Source of the DNA: Owenia fusiformis
Taxonomy: Eukaryota > Annelida > Polychaeta > Sabellida > Oweniidae
Assembly: GCA_903813345.2 (NCBI GenBank)
Contig: CAIIXF020000001.1
Coordinates: 41,137,366 to 41,201,365 of the forward strand
DNA: 64,000 nt
Direction: 5' to 3'
The stretch's first letter is position 1. Each line of letters begins with the position of its first letter. Positions 32,341-44,074 of this stretch are shown here, in pieces. A program made the position numbers and the translations under genes. Below the pieces are notes generated by a model that saw nothing but the letters and a program-made list of their open reading frames with translations, ran no database searches and was not told the origin of the DNA.

Positions 32341-33327
32341 TTTGAAGTTTGGATTAAGCGTCATAGGAAATGTGTAACTCACAAAGGAAATTACTTTGAA
32401 TGTGTAGAATTGATTGAGGAGTAATGTGAACATAAAATAGTGTTAAAGAAAGTGTTTGTCATCATGTAGACTTGACTGAATGAATAGAGATTGTCGACAA
32501 TATTTTGAAAAAACACAAGAAAACAATCACCGGATGGTATGACTCCCCCATTGTTTTGTCGTTTACTACTTGCCACAATCCAAACGAGATTGTCAACTTT
32601 TGTTTGTTAAAAGGATGCATTGTTAGGTGAGTTGTCTTGTTTTAAAACACCCAGTCCAAGTTGAACTGTGTGATCACCCTTCGAAATTGCACCATTCTTT
32701 CGTTAAAGTTAAGAAATGCACAGCATACAACTTTACAATCTGTTTAAGAGTAGCTTAATTCATTGATATTGGCAGAAATTCGATCGTAAATTGAAATATG
32801 TTTGGAACATTTTGCAAATAAATCTCTGATAGAATCACAAAACTGATATCTTTAGATATAAATAGAAAAAAACACGCAAAACTACCGTGCTGTCACCTTT
32901 ACATCACTGCCATCTAAATGACCGAAATAATCTACTAATACTCGGTGTAATAGCAATCCCACTATGATAAATTGTAGGTTTTGAGCCAATATAAAGATGG
33001 CTTTAGCAGAATCATAGGTTCTGGGCCGATATAAAGATGGCAGCACCAACAGAATCCAGTATTATCTTTTTCTCTCAAGAGAAACATAGATAGAGAGAGA
33101 TCGATTACCATGCCATCTTTATTTCAAAATGATTTCTGTCGCCCTTAGCCAATGAGCAGAATATCCTATTAAATATTTTCTCTAAATATTTCCATTGCCC
33201 TTCAGAGTCGGTATGCAGATATGATTTGGGGCAAACCCAATACAAAAAAAGAAATTTGCATTTGCCCCCTCTCCTAAACTGCTACCCCCTCTATCATGTG
33301 CGTGTAGGCATATAGCTTATATATTCA
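32341..33327. other. Intergenic, no supported gene
   Basis: A degenerate duplication of about 40 bases, sharing CCRATATAAAGATGGC, is seen near 32980 and 33025. Nothing else was recognised. Confidence 0.45.
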
Positions 33328-33891
33328 CTTGCTGGAATTACACCAGAAAAAAAACGCAAAAAGCGCTTTTATTTTGGAATTACACCTGTCATTTCTAAAA
33401 CGCATTTCGTGCACTTTTAACGATATAGATATGGACACGCGTGATGGAGAATATCGGCAGATGTGTACATCTGGAATAAATGTATTATTTTAGCATTTAA
33501 GAGAAAACGTAACCGAGACTTTGCCAGTGATGTGAACTTACTTTCAATATTTGGGATATAATTTGATGACCTATTGCATTTTATGGGTCCAATCCATCAT
33601 TTCCTGTATTTTTGCGGTGGCCCAAATAACTACAGCATTCGAAATACGTCTTATTTCGTTTTGGGGCAAATGGTAAAAACCCGGGTAAGACGTTTTACAA
33701 AAGCCGATCGGTATAATACTACTTGACTACACTCCTAAAGCACCCAACGATTTAAGGCGTTTTTTAGTGACTAGGGTCATAGGAGTTTTGGAAAAGCGCT
33801 TTCGCAAAACCGCAATCGTGATTACACCTATATTTCAAAATGGGTTAAAACCCTTGGCGCCTTCTAAAACGCATGGTGTAATTCAAGCAAC
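33328..33891. mobile_element. TIR element with GAATTACACC ends
   Basis: The left end CTTGCTGGAATTACACCA is mirrored by TGGTGTAATTCAAGCAAC at the right. Inner words AAAACGCATTTCG and TTCTAAAACGCATGG extend the weak symmetry. It is 564 bases with no coding potential and no clear target duplication. A non-autonomous DNA transposon is likely. Confidence 0.55.
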
Positions 33892-34307
33892 TGTCATATT
33901 TTGACCGTTAATCCATAAAATTGGTATGATTATTTCAATTTTGCCAATTCTCTTTTGTGGTCAAACCTGGCCTATAAGAGCATACAAGAGCACAGACTTT
34001 AGGGTGACAACTCCAAAATACCTATGTCAGATAAAGGGAATCCGACATGAAGTAGTGTATTTAAAAATGTTGTAGCAAAGAGACAAAAAATGCAATCTGT
34101 CTCAAACAAAGCATGAATAAAATCATTGAATTTTTAATATTACATCTCAAAAATTTCTATGACACTGACAACGTACAGTGACGTTGACAACGTACAGTTC
34201 CTGATCTTTTAAGATTATATCCAATACATGAATATTTATTAAATTTCCACCCGTCCTGAATTATGTAGTTTAGAGAAACATATTTCATAAAACAACCTAC
34301 ATATTAT

Positions 34308-36659
34308 GTATAGTCTGTCACGTGACTTTATGGATGATGGATGGGCGTCGGCGAACGGTTCGCGAGTCTTTCCACTTCAGGTTTATAATGATACTTTTAA
34401 CATAGTTTTAGACTTTGTATCTCTGTGAAACGTTTTCCGTAACATCAATATCAAAAGACGATTTAATTCTCCAAATATCTGATTCATGCGATTCCCGTTA
34501 AAGAGAAATTCGTACTTGTGTGTCTCGGAAAATGATGTGTGGGCGAATGAATCGAATTTCACCAAGGATGTGTGGGCGATTCTTACAATATTTTTACTTT
34601 GAGACAATTCTGCAAGCTAAGTATTGTATTGTATTTCATTCCATGATCGTGAAATTCCCTGCAATCTGATTGGTCAACGGGACTTAGAATATATTTTGTA
34701 TTTATTAGCGTAGGATACAGAATGATAATGACGCCAGCGTTGGGATACGGTCCAGTGTCTGTATTTCACTCTGCTAGCGTATCGTGAAATACAGACCTTT
34801 TTGGGCAGAATTTTGTCTGTATTTCACTCGAATCATTGAATAGCTTCTAGTATCTTGGTTACCACCATATTTGGCGAGTAATACCTCATTGGTATATTCC
34901 GTATTTTACGTATTTTACACTCGAAGACAGAGGCAGAAACTCCTCTTGGAAGAGCCCTTTATTACTTTGTACCGGTACACAGAGATGCAATTACACACCA
35001 CAGCTTTTTATAGAGTCTTGAACCGCTCAGTCAAAACACCCAGAACACACACCGTTCATTGGACAACGCCATGTACATGTACACCCTATGCAGACAGAGC
35101 CTGTGGGAAATATTGGGTGCGGAGCAAATGAGCGGAGGGTGCGGAGCTAACAGTCATTTTTGAATTTAAATTTGGGATATTTCTGAAACTAAGCCGTTTT
35201 GGGACTTCAAATATACCAAGATATGTGTATTTGACACCGAATATCAATACAATTGTGAAAATAGCTGCGCAATTCATTCTATAGCGACGCAGTGTGCCTT
35301 AAACCTTTCCCAGACCTATATATTTTGAAATTATCCTTTTAATACTGAGTCCCCAGCATTCATAAAAAATGGTGTTCAAGGTACACTATCTATACAAATT
35401 ATTTTTGCATCTTGGAAGCCAGGCAGTATCTGTGTGATTTTATAAAAATTCGGAAATGTTCTTCAGATATGAGCCCCCTCTAAATATTGGGTGCGGAGGA
35501 GCTCCATAAACGTACCTCCGCACCTAATATTTAGAAGGGGCTCATATCTGAAGAACATTTCCGAATTTTTATAAAATCACACAGATACTGCCTGGCTTCG
35601 AAGATGCAAAAATAATTTGCATGGGTAGTGTATCTTGAACACCATTTTTTATGAATGCTGGGGACGCAGTATTAAAAGGATAGTCTCAAAATATATAGGT
35701 CTGGGAAATGTTTAAGGCATACTGCGTCGCGATTAAATGAATTGCACTACTATTTTCACAATTTTATTGATATTTGGTGTCAAATACACATATCTTGGTA
35801 TATTTGAAGTCCCAAAACGGCTTAGTTTCAGAAATATCACAATTTTAAATTCAAAAATGACCGTTAGCTCCGCACCCTCCGCTCATTTGCGCCGCACCCA
35901 ATATTTCCCACAGGCTCTGTCTGCATAGGGTGATGTATAAGATCTAGAAAAGGAGTTGTCGTAAGTTTGACCTTTAACATTGCTAGTCAATAACTCTACT
36001 CAATAACTAAATGAAGATAAATTATGAATACTCGTAAGATGAACAAGTTCCTTATTGAACACATTTTGTTATACATCAGTACATCGTCCGTCGGTAGCAT
36101 ATGCTGGGACTTTACATACAGAATTTGCACGGCAGAACAAAATTATTAGATGAATTTTGGAAATTTCAATATTTTTATGAGAAGTTTACCAATAAATAAA
36201 TATTGGGACATAGACACGAATGCCCATGAAGAAAAAATTGGATAAAATATTAAGATTTCTGCTTTAAAGAGTTGAACAGAATCTCAGTTCAAATTCACTC
36301 ACCTTCGGTTCGTGCTTTATGCGACATTCTGTTCAACTCGTTCTGAATTTCACCATATTAAATGGCCTATCATTATTTATTCCTTAAATCGCCCACACAT
36401 CCTTCGTGAAATTCGATTCATGCGCCCACACATCATTTTCCGAGACACAAAAGTGCAAAATTCTCTCTAACCGGTAATCGCATGAATGAGATATTTGGAG
36501 AATGAAATCGTCTTTAGACATTGATGGCACGGGACACGTTTCACAAAGATCCAAAGTCTAAAACTATGTTAAAAGTATCAATATAAACCTGAAGTGTAAA
36601 GACTCGCGAACCGTTCGCCCACCCCATCATCCATAAAGCCGTCACATGACAGACTATAC
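34308..36659. mobile_element. Foldback element with TCTGTCACGTGAC ends
   Basis: The left arm 34308 to about 34597 and right arm about 36387-36659 are inverted copies with scattered mismatches. Shared words include GGCGAACGGTTCGCGAGTCT, CTCCAAATATCT and TCTCGGAAAATGATGTGTGG. The loop contains the palindrome element at 35082-35932 and AT-rich DNA. No transposase was seen. It interrupts the older element spanning 34167-37735. Confidence 0.7.
35082..35932. mobile_element. 851-bp near-perfect palindrome element, copy P1
   Basis: It begins CACCCTATGCAGACAGAGCC and ends with the exact complement. The two halves (35082 to about 35500 and about 35515-35932) are near-identical inverted copies. The centre is a short hairpin, TGCGGAGG and CCTCCGCA around 35490-35525. 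A 5-base duplication ATGTA (35077-35081 and 35933-35937) shows it moved as a unit. Each arm carries the same 63-codon open frame. CAC ends with 5-base duplications recall Transib elements, but the ends are not a convincing match. Confidence 0.85.
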
Positions 36660-36794
36660 AAAGAGTGTAAAAAAATCGACACTCCTCAGAAGGCGTAAAA
36701 AATGATCGAAAAAACAACAATTTCCAACCGATCATTTATGCGGGTAGATTTACCCAGAAAATATCGAGTACTGCTCGGGAATCTGAACGTAATT

Positions 36795-37548
36795 CACCCT
36801 ATGCAGACAGAGCCTGTGGGAAATATTGGGTGCGGAGCATATGAGCGGAGGGTGCGGAGCTAACGGTCATTTTTGAATTTAAATTTGGGATATTTCTGAA
36901 ACTAAGCCGTTTTGGGACTTCAAATATACCAAGATATGTGTATTTGACACCAAATATCAATACAATTGTGAAAATAGTAGCGCAATTCATTCTATAGCGA
37001 CGCAGTGTGCCTTAAACCTTTCCCAGACCTATATATTTTGAAATTATCCTTTTAATACTGAGTCCCCAGCATTCATAAAAAATGGTGTTCAAGATACACT
37101 ACCCATGCAAATTATTTTTGCATCTTGGAAGCCAGGCAGTATCTGTGTGATTTTATAAAAATTCGGAAATGTTTTTCAGATATGAGCCCCCTCTAAATAT
37201 TGGGTGCGGAGGAGCTCCATAAACGTACCTCCGCACCCAATATTTAGAGGGGGCTCATATCTGAAGAACATTTCCGAATTTTTATAAAATCACACAGATA
37301 CTGCCTGGCTTCCAAGAAGGGAAATGTTTAAGGCATACTGCGTCGCTATAAAATGAATTGCACTACTATTTTCACAATTTTATTGATATTTGGTGTCAAA
37401 TACACATATCTTGGTATATTTGAAGTCCCAAAACGGCTTAGTTTCAGAAATATCCCAATTTTAAATTCAAAAATGACCGTTAGCTCCGCACCCTCCGCTC
37501 ATTTGCGCCGCACCAAATATTTCCCACAGGCTCTGTCTGCATAGGGTG
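36795..37548. mobile_element. Palindrome element, copy P2 (754 bp)
   Basis: It has the same ends and arms as P1 but lacks 97 bases in the right arm, between CTGGCTTCCAAGAA and GGGAAATGTTTAAGG. Flanks TAATT (36790-36794) and TGATT (37549-37553) fit a 5-base duplication with one later change. Unoccupied versions of this target are seen in the related arms near 11450 and 60868. Confidence 0.85.
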
Positions 37549-37735
37549 TGATTAGGAAGTTAAAATTCTTCCCATGAGAATGTACGGAGTGAAATTAAAG
37601 ATGAAATCCTATGTTTAAGTATTCCTCAGATTGCTAATAATCTTTTAAAACCTACATCATATTTTTGCTTTAAATAAGATAATATTGACAACGTACATCT
37701 AAATTGTACAGCGGCATCTTTGTCACTGTATGTTG

Positions 37736-39104
37736 AAAATAACTTGTGTTGCAGCAGAATGCTTTTAATCAACATAATTAGGGTAATAATGTACGCCCAC
37801 TGATGACAAGTGAATTCTAATTATGTTGTTGCATATTGAAAATGAATAACAAAACATTGCAAAACAATTTTATAAAATGTTCGTAAACATTTAACGGAAG
37901 TACCATTATTCATACCAAAGAAACTATTCGTATTTGAAAACGTAAACAGGCGATCACTCACTGAAACCAAGATTAGAAAAATGAATAGAGATTACAATCC
38001 AACGAGAGGTATCGGGTCGCCATAACATATCTACTACGCACGATAATACTCCCATATATTTTACATCCTAATCTTCGATGGTTTTTAATCTTATGCCTCA
38101 AATCAGATATATTTGCTCGACAAAATTGCAAGTAACATTTCCCATGATTCCTTGATTGAGTAAGATGGCGAATTGCAACAACAGTAACCCTTTTTATGAT
38201 TATCTAGTATCAAGTTTTTTGAACCAGCCCCTTGTTATATACTCTAGGTGTAGGGAGGGTGGTCAAAAGACCTTGACGAAGGACTACTATATAATTGAGA
38301 TATAAATAGCAGAAATGTATTCTCAGTGCTACTGAATCATGAGAATATGGCTCACCATCGGATAACAAGTAGGTCAAATAATAAATGTGGATATCCCGTT
38401 TCATTTATGAGGAAAAACGTTCGCAGTACCATGAATTTTTGAATTTTTTGAAAACGATATTTGACAAAGTATGATGTCATCCAAAAGTCAGGACAAAAAT
38501 GTACTGATAATAAGCACAATTTTTTAAAACGTTGTATTCCATTTCTGGTTCACTTTTAATATGGCATAGTTCCAAAGCACTTGATACCCAGAAAAAGGTT
38601 CAATGCATATATTAATCTAGTGATACTGTAATAGGCAATTTCTATCATTGAAGAACACGGTGACATATGCGTATATCTAGGAAAAGTAAAAATACTTCGA
38701 AGAGTACATACGATGCATCAGATTCGGGATAATCATTATACTACTCTATCATTTTCATATTCACCGCATATCTTCAAATGGATTATTTCATTCCAAACCT
38801 GGACGTTTTTATGTAAAAATATGTTTTCGTTTCCGCACTCAGTCAAATACACACTCATTGAGTATCATTATCGTCATTTTCCCATACCTCTGATGAGTGG
38901 AGTTTTGTCGAAGCAACCCCCCCCCCCCCCCCCCCCATGAATACTGAATTGCTTTTATATATCTATTGGATCCCCCTAAGTTCTGTTCACCTTAGTATAG
39001 TCTTGTAACAAGCCCCTGTACTCCCACACTATCCCAGTGTGAGGAAATAAGCTTGATACAAGGCAAGGCTAAAACATGGTCATTCTTGACTAAATCGATA
39101 TGCC
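37736..39104. other. Intergenic with a poly-C tract
   Basis: A run of about 20 C lies at 38917-38936. No exon or element was otherwise recognised. Confidence 0.5.
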
Positions 39105-39108
39105 TTAC

Positions 39109-39386
39109 CTTTTGTAATTCCAAGCCATACATTCACAGTAATGAACTGAAATAAGAAGTAATAATCCTTGTGAATGTTCATCTTTTTTCATTCCGTCATG
39201 CGAATTAATTACACCTGTTCTATTACAGTAAACAAGCTCTGGCGCAGCTTCAATTAGGCATTCTGCTACCAGTTGCATCCGTACTGATACGACCAAAATA
39301 AACCGGCGATGATCTGCCGGAATTCGAAGCCAGTCAGTTGATCTATGAGTCGGATGATAGTGTACAGACCTCCATCTTCTTCGCAT
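39109..39386 (-). CDS. Weak candidate coding exon
   Basis: On the - strand a 93-residue open frame runs from an ATG at 39386 (MRRRWRSVHYHPTHRSTDWL) to a consensus donor, AAAAG before GTAAGG at 39108. It is less AT-rich than its surroundings. The frame has no domain I recognise and no clear partner exon, and the in-frame stop falls right at the splice donor. It may be a host exon or chance. Confidence 0.2.
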
Positions 39387-40132
39387 CTGTTCAATGAGAT
39401 TTGTACATAATCGAGAATGCTTCAGATTGCCATGGAAGAGTCGATATCCACTTCATATATTGTGCAGTTCTTCCTTTCGCTATTCATTTACACTGTAATT
39501 GCAGCTCTTACTCATAATTCAAACTTGATGCTACAAAATCGATAGGCAATAAATGTTTTAGTCTCTGCAGACAGTCGAGGGAATTTTTTGTCAGCTGCAG
39601 TGTAATTTTTATCGATCATGAAAATCATAATTCCGCACATCATAAGAATAATATCCACTGGTGATCCATTCGATTACGCTGGTTACCGAAACGGTTCGTT
39701 TTGGTAACAAAATGTCGGAACATCGAAGGTACGATAGATTTTTCTTTTTTCCTTATTTCACACGTTGTAGGCAGAATTCCCACGACATTATTAACACAAA
39801 CGTGTATCAGTATAATATGTTTAAGAAAATGTACATATTTGCGAACAAATAGTTCAAAAGACAACAGAATCGTCGATTTAATTCCTCACTTAAGTTACAT
39901 AACCGGTCTTTCGAAAAACAGTTAAGATCTGCACTTTTAACCCAAATCGTTTATGTAACTTAAGTGAGGAATTAAATCGACGATTCTGTTGTCTTCTGAG
40001 CTATTTTTTCGCAAACATGTACATTCTAAAACATATGATGCTGATACACGTTTGTGAGAAAAAACGTCGTTGGGATTCTGCCTACAACGCGTGAAATAAG
40101 GAAAAGTATGGTTTGCCAACCTACCCTATTCA

Positions 40133-40390
40133 CGTGTTGTTTACGGGTGTGTAGGCGTTAATTACGCCCGTGTAGACGTGAAATTACGCCCATGCAGACG
40201 TAATTTACGCCCGTGTAGGCGTTAATTACGCTCGTCAAGGCGTTAATTACGCCCGTTAAGAAGTGAATTCTATACGCGTTAAAACAAATACAGGCGTAAA
40301 CTAACGGCGTTAAAATGTTCAATAGCGGGCGTCAAGACATTATCTAACACCCGTTCAAAAACATCTTTACGCCCGTCGAGTTCATTTTAG
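40133..40390. repeat. Array of ~27-bp ACGCCCG units, left arm
   Basis: Units such as GCGTTAATTACGCCCGTGTA alternate with AGACGTGAAATTACGCCCATGC and decay toward the loop into looser ACGCCCGT words. The spacing is about 26-29 bases. Each unit contains short inverted symmetry (GGCGTTAATTACGCC). The mirror array is at about 42650-42850. Confidence 0.8.
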
Positions 40391-41110
40391 CGCCGTGAAT
40401 TATGAACCAATCAGCATCTTGCTTACATGATGATACAATTCATTCTAGCTAAAAGTGCAACTCCAAGATCCTTGTGCAAGTTAATAACATACTCATGATT
40501 GTGCATGGAACAACTGTTGCAATTGAAGGCATATTAAATATTATTTCTTTTCTGGGTATCTTGGTGCACTATTTGTGCAAATGTGAAAGATGCACATCAT
40601 ATATTAAATGAGTTACGTATTCTTAGAAATAAAATACACATCTCCCTAACACCAAATTTGAACATATGTTGGCTAGGTATATTACATGTAGGTAGGTATA
40701 GGCTCATCTGTACATTTTCAAAAAAATGCCAAATCTGCAGGATATAGCTTTAGTCTAGAGTCAATTTGCAGTTGATTAGACACTATAATTCTAGTAGCTG
40801 AACACATCCTTTAGAGGGATACATTAGCGATCTGACTAGTACTGTATAGTGAGACTGTAAGCTGCAATGCGTGCGAGCTTAATACGTCCCTACCTCTGAA
40901 GCCGACGCCTAGTTTGGAGAATTATCCAAAAAATCATCGTACTTAGAAACCAAACATGTATACCTTCTCAAAGTATACAGCAATTTTGTCGTTTCTACAA
41001 TGGGTGTTGATACCTACCAACACAGTACATGTCTCTTCAATTTGCCTTTTAATTTGCTCTAAAAATACTAAAAATAAGAATACTTCTTTGGTTAAATCTA
41101 ACAATCTTAA

Positions 41111-41682
41111 AGGGTGACGATTAGCATCCCGTATAAAAACAATATGGCGGCTCCAGGCGAATCAACTGGATCAGTCCATTTTGAAGAAATAAGGGGAGAT
41201 CTGTAAAATCAAGTTTATTGAAATTGTCTTTGAGATAAAGTAATCCGTTTATAATGATTTTGAAAACGTTATTCAAAGAGTGATTGCGTTCAAAGAATAC
41301 ATGTACAACAGCCAATATAAATTCTTGTATTGGAAACCGGTTGGTGTTGCTTTGTTTCATTTGTAGGATATTTCATATGCCAAGCTGTGTGCTATTACGT
41401 TATGGGGAAATTTAGATGCCAATTTTTCCTTATTATACACAAATAGAAGATCCTGAAACTTCACCCATAAATGTGGAATTGATTTGTCAAAATAAAAATC
41501 ACCCTTTTATAAATGTGTGACGATCTATAATATACTTATGCTATATAACAGTTAGAGGTGTTGACACAACGACCTCGAACCTGTGAACCCTTGAGTATTA
41601 TTCCGGGATCGGGCCTTTTATACTAAACGGTGAGCAACACCAGAAACGAGCGTTCGATTTGCTAAACGATATGCGTCACCCT
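41111..41682. mobile_element. TTAA-flanked MITE with AGGGTGACG ends
   Basis: AGGGTGACG at the left and CGTCACCCT at the right are exact inverted repeats. TTAA flanks both (41107-41110 and 41683-41686). The 572-base interior has short open frames without family resemblance. TTAA targets suggest piggyBac or Kolobok mobilisation. It lies in the loop of the foldback 39659-44074. Confidence 0.7.
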
Positions 41683-42949
41683 TTAAAAGAGTATTTAACA
41701 CGACGGCAGATTTCGCAGCCCCAGCTGGCCATTTCAATTTATGCTTTTGACGCACGGAGTAATTGATAGATAGCGCTGTTTTTATAAAATCGATAATCAC
41801 GTGATAATAAACTGTACCAATTCGAGGAAAACTACGTCACAAATACGTAGGCGAAATGTACATGCAAATCTTTAAATCTGTACTGTCACAGCCGAAAATA
41901 CATTTTAATCCAGTCCAGCTGTTTGTTAGAGCATGAACTAGGCCTATACTGCAGTACTGTAAGTGTTAATTAATTTGTACTGATGAGGAAATCAAACTGG
42001 GCCATACGGGACAAAATCCCGGGATTAAATAATAAGTACGCCATCTTGTTTTTTAGCCCTCGCGTGATAGGGATATTTAGACTCTTGATCTCCCATAAAA
42101 TTGTTAAGTGAGATAAATTAACAAAGTTGATTTTTTGATGAATCAAAGATCAAAAACAATTTCTGTGATTTTAATTTTTTAAATAAAACCATAAATTTCT
42201 CAAAAGAACATCATAAAAGCGACGTAATACCCGCGTAATTCTACCTTATCTTTCACAGAATGTAACTTGAGAACGAAATGACGCCCGGAAAAACGGTAAA
42301 AAGCACAACAAACCTTGAAAAAAGTTGAATTCTGTACAGAAATCTTGCAAACGGAAGTCATTCTATGACAGCGTAATCACCGTTCCTACGGGGGCTAAAT
42401 ACTTGAAAATATGTTACAGCGACATCTATCAAATAGTATGAAAACCTTTTCATGTGGCCAGATCAGAGCACCAAATCGGACATCGTGTAAGGACCTCAGT
42501 GCAACACACTAAAAATGTAAGCAGGCTTCTGATTGTTATTTACTTGCGCAAGGATCTTGGAGTTGCTCTTTTAGCAAGGATGCATTAAATCATTATGTAA
42601 GTAAGGTTCTGATTGGTTCATAATTTACGGCGCTAGAAATAAACTCGACGGGCGTGAAGATGTTTCTCAGCGCGTGTAAAATAACCGTCTTAACGCCCGT
42701 AATTAATCATTTTAACGCCGTAAGTTCACGCCTGTAAATGTTATCTGAACACCCGTAGAATTTACTTCTTCACGGGCGTAATTTTTCGTCTGCACGGGCG
42801 TAATTTTACATCTACACGGGCGTAATTAACGCCTACACACCCGTTAACTACACATGTATTCTTTGGGCGGGTAAGCCAACCATAGTAAAGAGAAAAATCG
42901 TACCTTCGACGTTCCGACATTTTGTTACCAAAACGAACCATTTCGGTAA

Positions 42950-44031
42950 ACCTACTATCACACCAAACTAGTTCTCACTACGTTCTCGAAAACGGGTTTC
43001 AACGTGTACGAACTGACTGGACGTACTTAGAACCGTTTGGGGTCTATTAACAAACTTCATCGAACGTACTTGAACGGGTAGGTCCTCTAGAACTTAGAAC
43101 CTGCTCAAAATGCTCTCGTGGTCGTCACGTTCTACAATTAGAACGAGTAACAACGTACTAACGACGAGCTGGACGTACTACGAACGGAACCGTCGTACTT
43201 CAATTCTTCTAGGGACGTTTTTACAACGAGTTGAACTGTCTGAGGACGTATTGAGAACGAGGTAGAACTAATTGCAAACGGGTTTAAACTGATTAAGAAC
43301 GTATTAAAGACTGCTTATGAACGTTTTAGCAAAAATATAGCTATCACACCAAACAAGTTGCCACTGCGTTCTTCAAAACTGGTTTTAAACTGAGTGCGAA
43401 CGGAATGAACGTAGCTGCAACTTTCTAAGGACTATTTACGAACTTTATGAACATTCTCAGACGGGAAGGTGATTTTAGAATTTTGAAATGATTCAAAATT
43501 CGATGGCGACCATACCGTATTGAGAACGAGGTAGAACTAATTGCAAACGGGTTTAAACTGATTAAGAACGTATTAAAGACTGCTTATGAACGAGTTAGCA
43601 AAAATATAGCTATCACACCAAACAAGTTGCCACTGCGTTCTTCAAAACTGGTTTTAAACTGAGTGCGAACGGAATGAACGTAGCTGCTACTTTCTAAGGA
43701 CTATTTACGAACTTCATGAACGTTCTCAGACGGGAAGGTGATTTTAGAATTTTGAAATGATTCAAAATTCGATGGCGACCATACCGTTCTGTACTCAGGT
43801 CATGATGACCTTCTAGACTAAGGGACGCGTTATACGACGTTGCACACCGACCTGGTGCGACCTGAACGAACTGCGAATGAGATGGACGTATTGAAGACTG
43901 TTTATGAACGAAGTAGCTAATTATTTTAGACATATTTCCCGACCACAGCCAGATTGAGCCCGTTTTACGACGTTTTCCTAGGACTGGCAAGAACGGGTAA
44001 GAACTATTTTGGTGTGATAGGGGGGGGGGGG
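42950..44031. mobile_element. CTATCACACCAAAC element with internal duplication, nested in a foldback arm
   Basis: The ends ACCTACTATCACACCAAACT and TTTTGGTGTGATAGGGGG are inverted. GAACG and AACGTACT words recur all through. A 269-base block is duplicated in tandem (43248-43516 and 43517-43785) with few differences. GGTAA stands on both sides (42945-42949, 44032-44036), whereas the other arm of the host foldback has an unoccupied TTTCGGTAACCAGCG-type site. A second copy lies at 59686-60432 and fragments at 52215-52560, 59500-59685 and 60433-60660. There is no long coding frame. Confidence 0.8.
43248..43785. repeat. 269-bp tandem duplication
   Basis: GTATTGAGAACGAGGTAGAA at 43248 and again at 43517 starts two copies that both run to GATGGCGACCATACCGT. 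Only a handful of differences were seen, for example ACGTTTTAGC against ACGAGTTAGC. The other copy of the element near 59.7-60.4 kb has the block once. Confidence 0.9.
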
Positions 44032-44074
44032 GGTAACAAGCGTAATCGAGCGGTGAATATCACCTTATCACTAC

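Larger units (their letters stand above)
34167..37735. mobile_element. Single arm of the GTACGGTGACGC foldback family, split by later insertions
   Basis: The left part (34167-34307) starts GACAACGTACAGTGACGTTG and CGTACAGTTCCTGATCTTTT. The right parts (36660-36794 and 37549-37735) carry TTCCAACCGATCAT, ACCTACATCATA and GACAACGTACATCTAAATTG. In order and orientation these match the right arm of 10208-11662 and, reversed, 60690-61050. The intervening DNA is two insertions: a foldback at 34308-36659 and a palindrome at 36795-37548. Confidence 0.65.
39659..44074. mobile_element. Foldback element with mirrored GC-rich arrays
   Basis: The outer ends GGTGATCCATTCGATTACGC and GCGTAATCGAGCGGTGAATA are inverted copies. 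Inside them GAAACGGTTCGTTTTGG with TTGTTACCAAAACGAACC, and AAAATGTCGG with CCGACATTTT, follow in mirror order. Next come arrays of TTAATTACGCCCGTGTAGGCG-like units at about 40133-40390 and, inverted, at about 42650-42850. The left side has an extra local inverted repeat (39745-39920 with about 39950-40110, including CTTAAGTGAGGAATTAAATC). Two elements are nested in it (41111-41682 and 42950-44031). It is non-coding. Foldbacks with tandem subterminal arrays are known from sea urchins (TU elements) and flies (FB). Confidence 0.75.

Noticed and set aside
34167-37735. Retrovirus- or LTR-type element suggested by the large inverted and repeated blocks
   Set aside because: The repeats are inverted and not direct; no reverse transcriptase, integrase, gag-like frame or primer-binding site was seen.
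40133-42850. CRISPR-like look of the regularly spaced ACGCCCG units
   Set aside because: The units are symmetric, diverged, mirrored in the two arms of a foldback, and lie in an animal genome with no cas genes.
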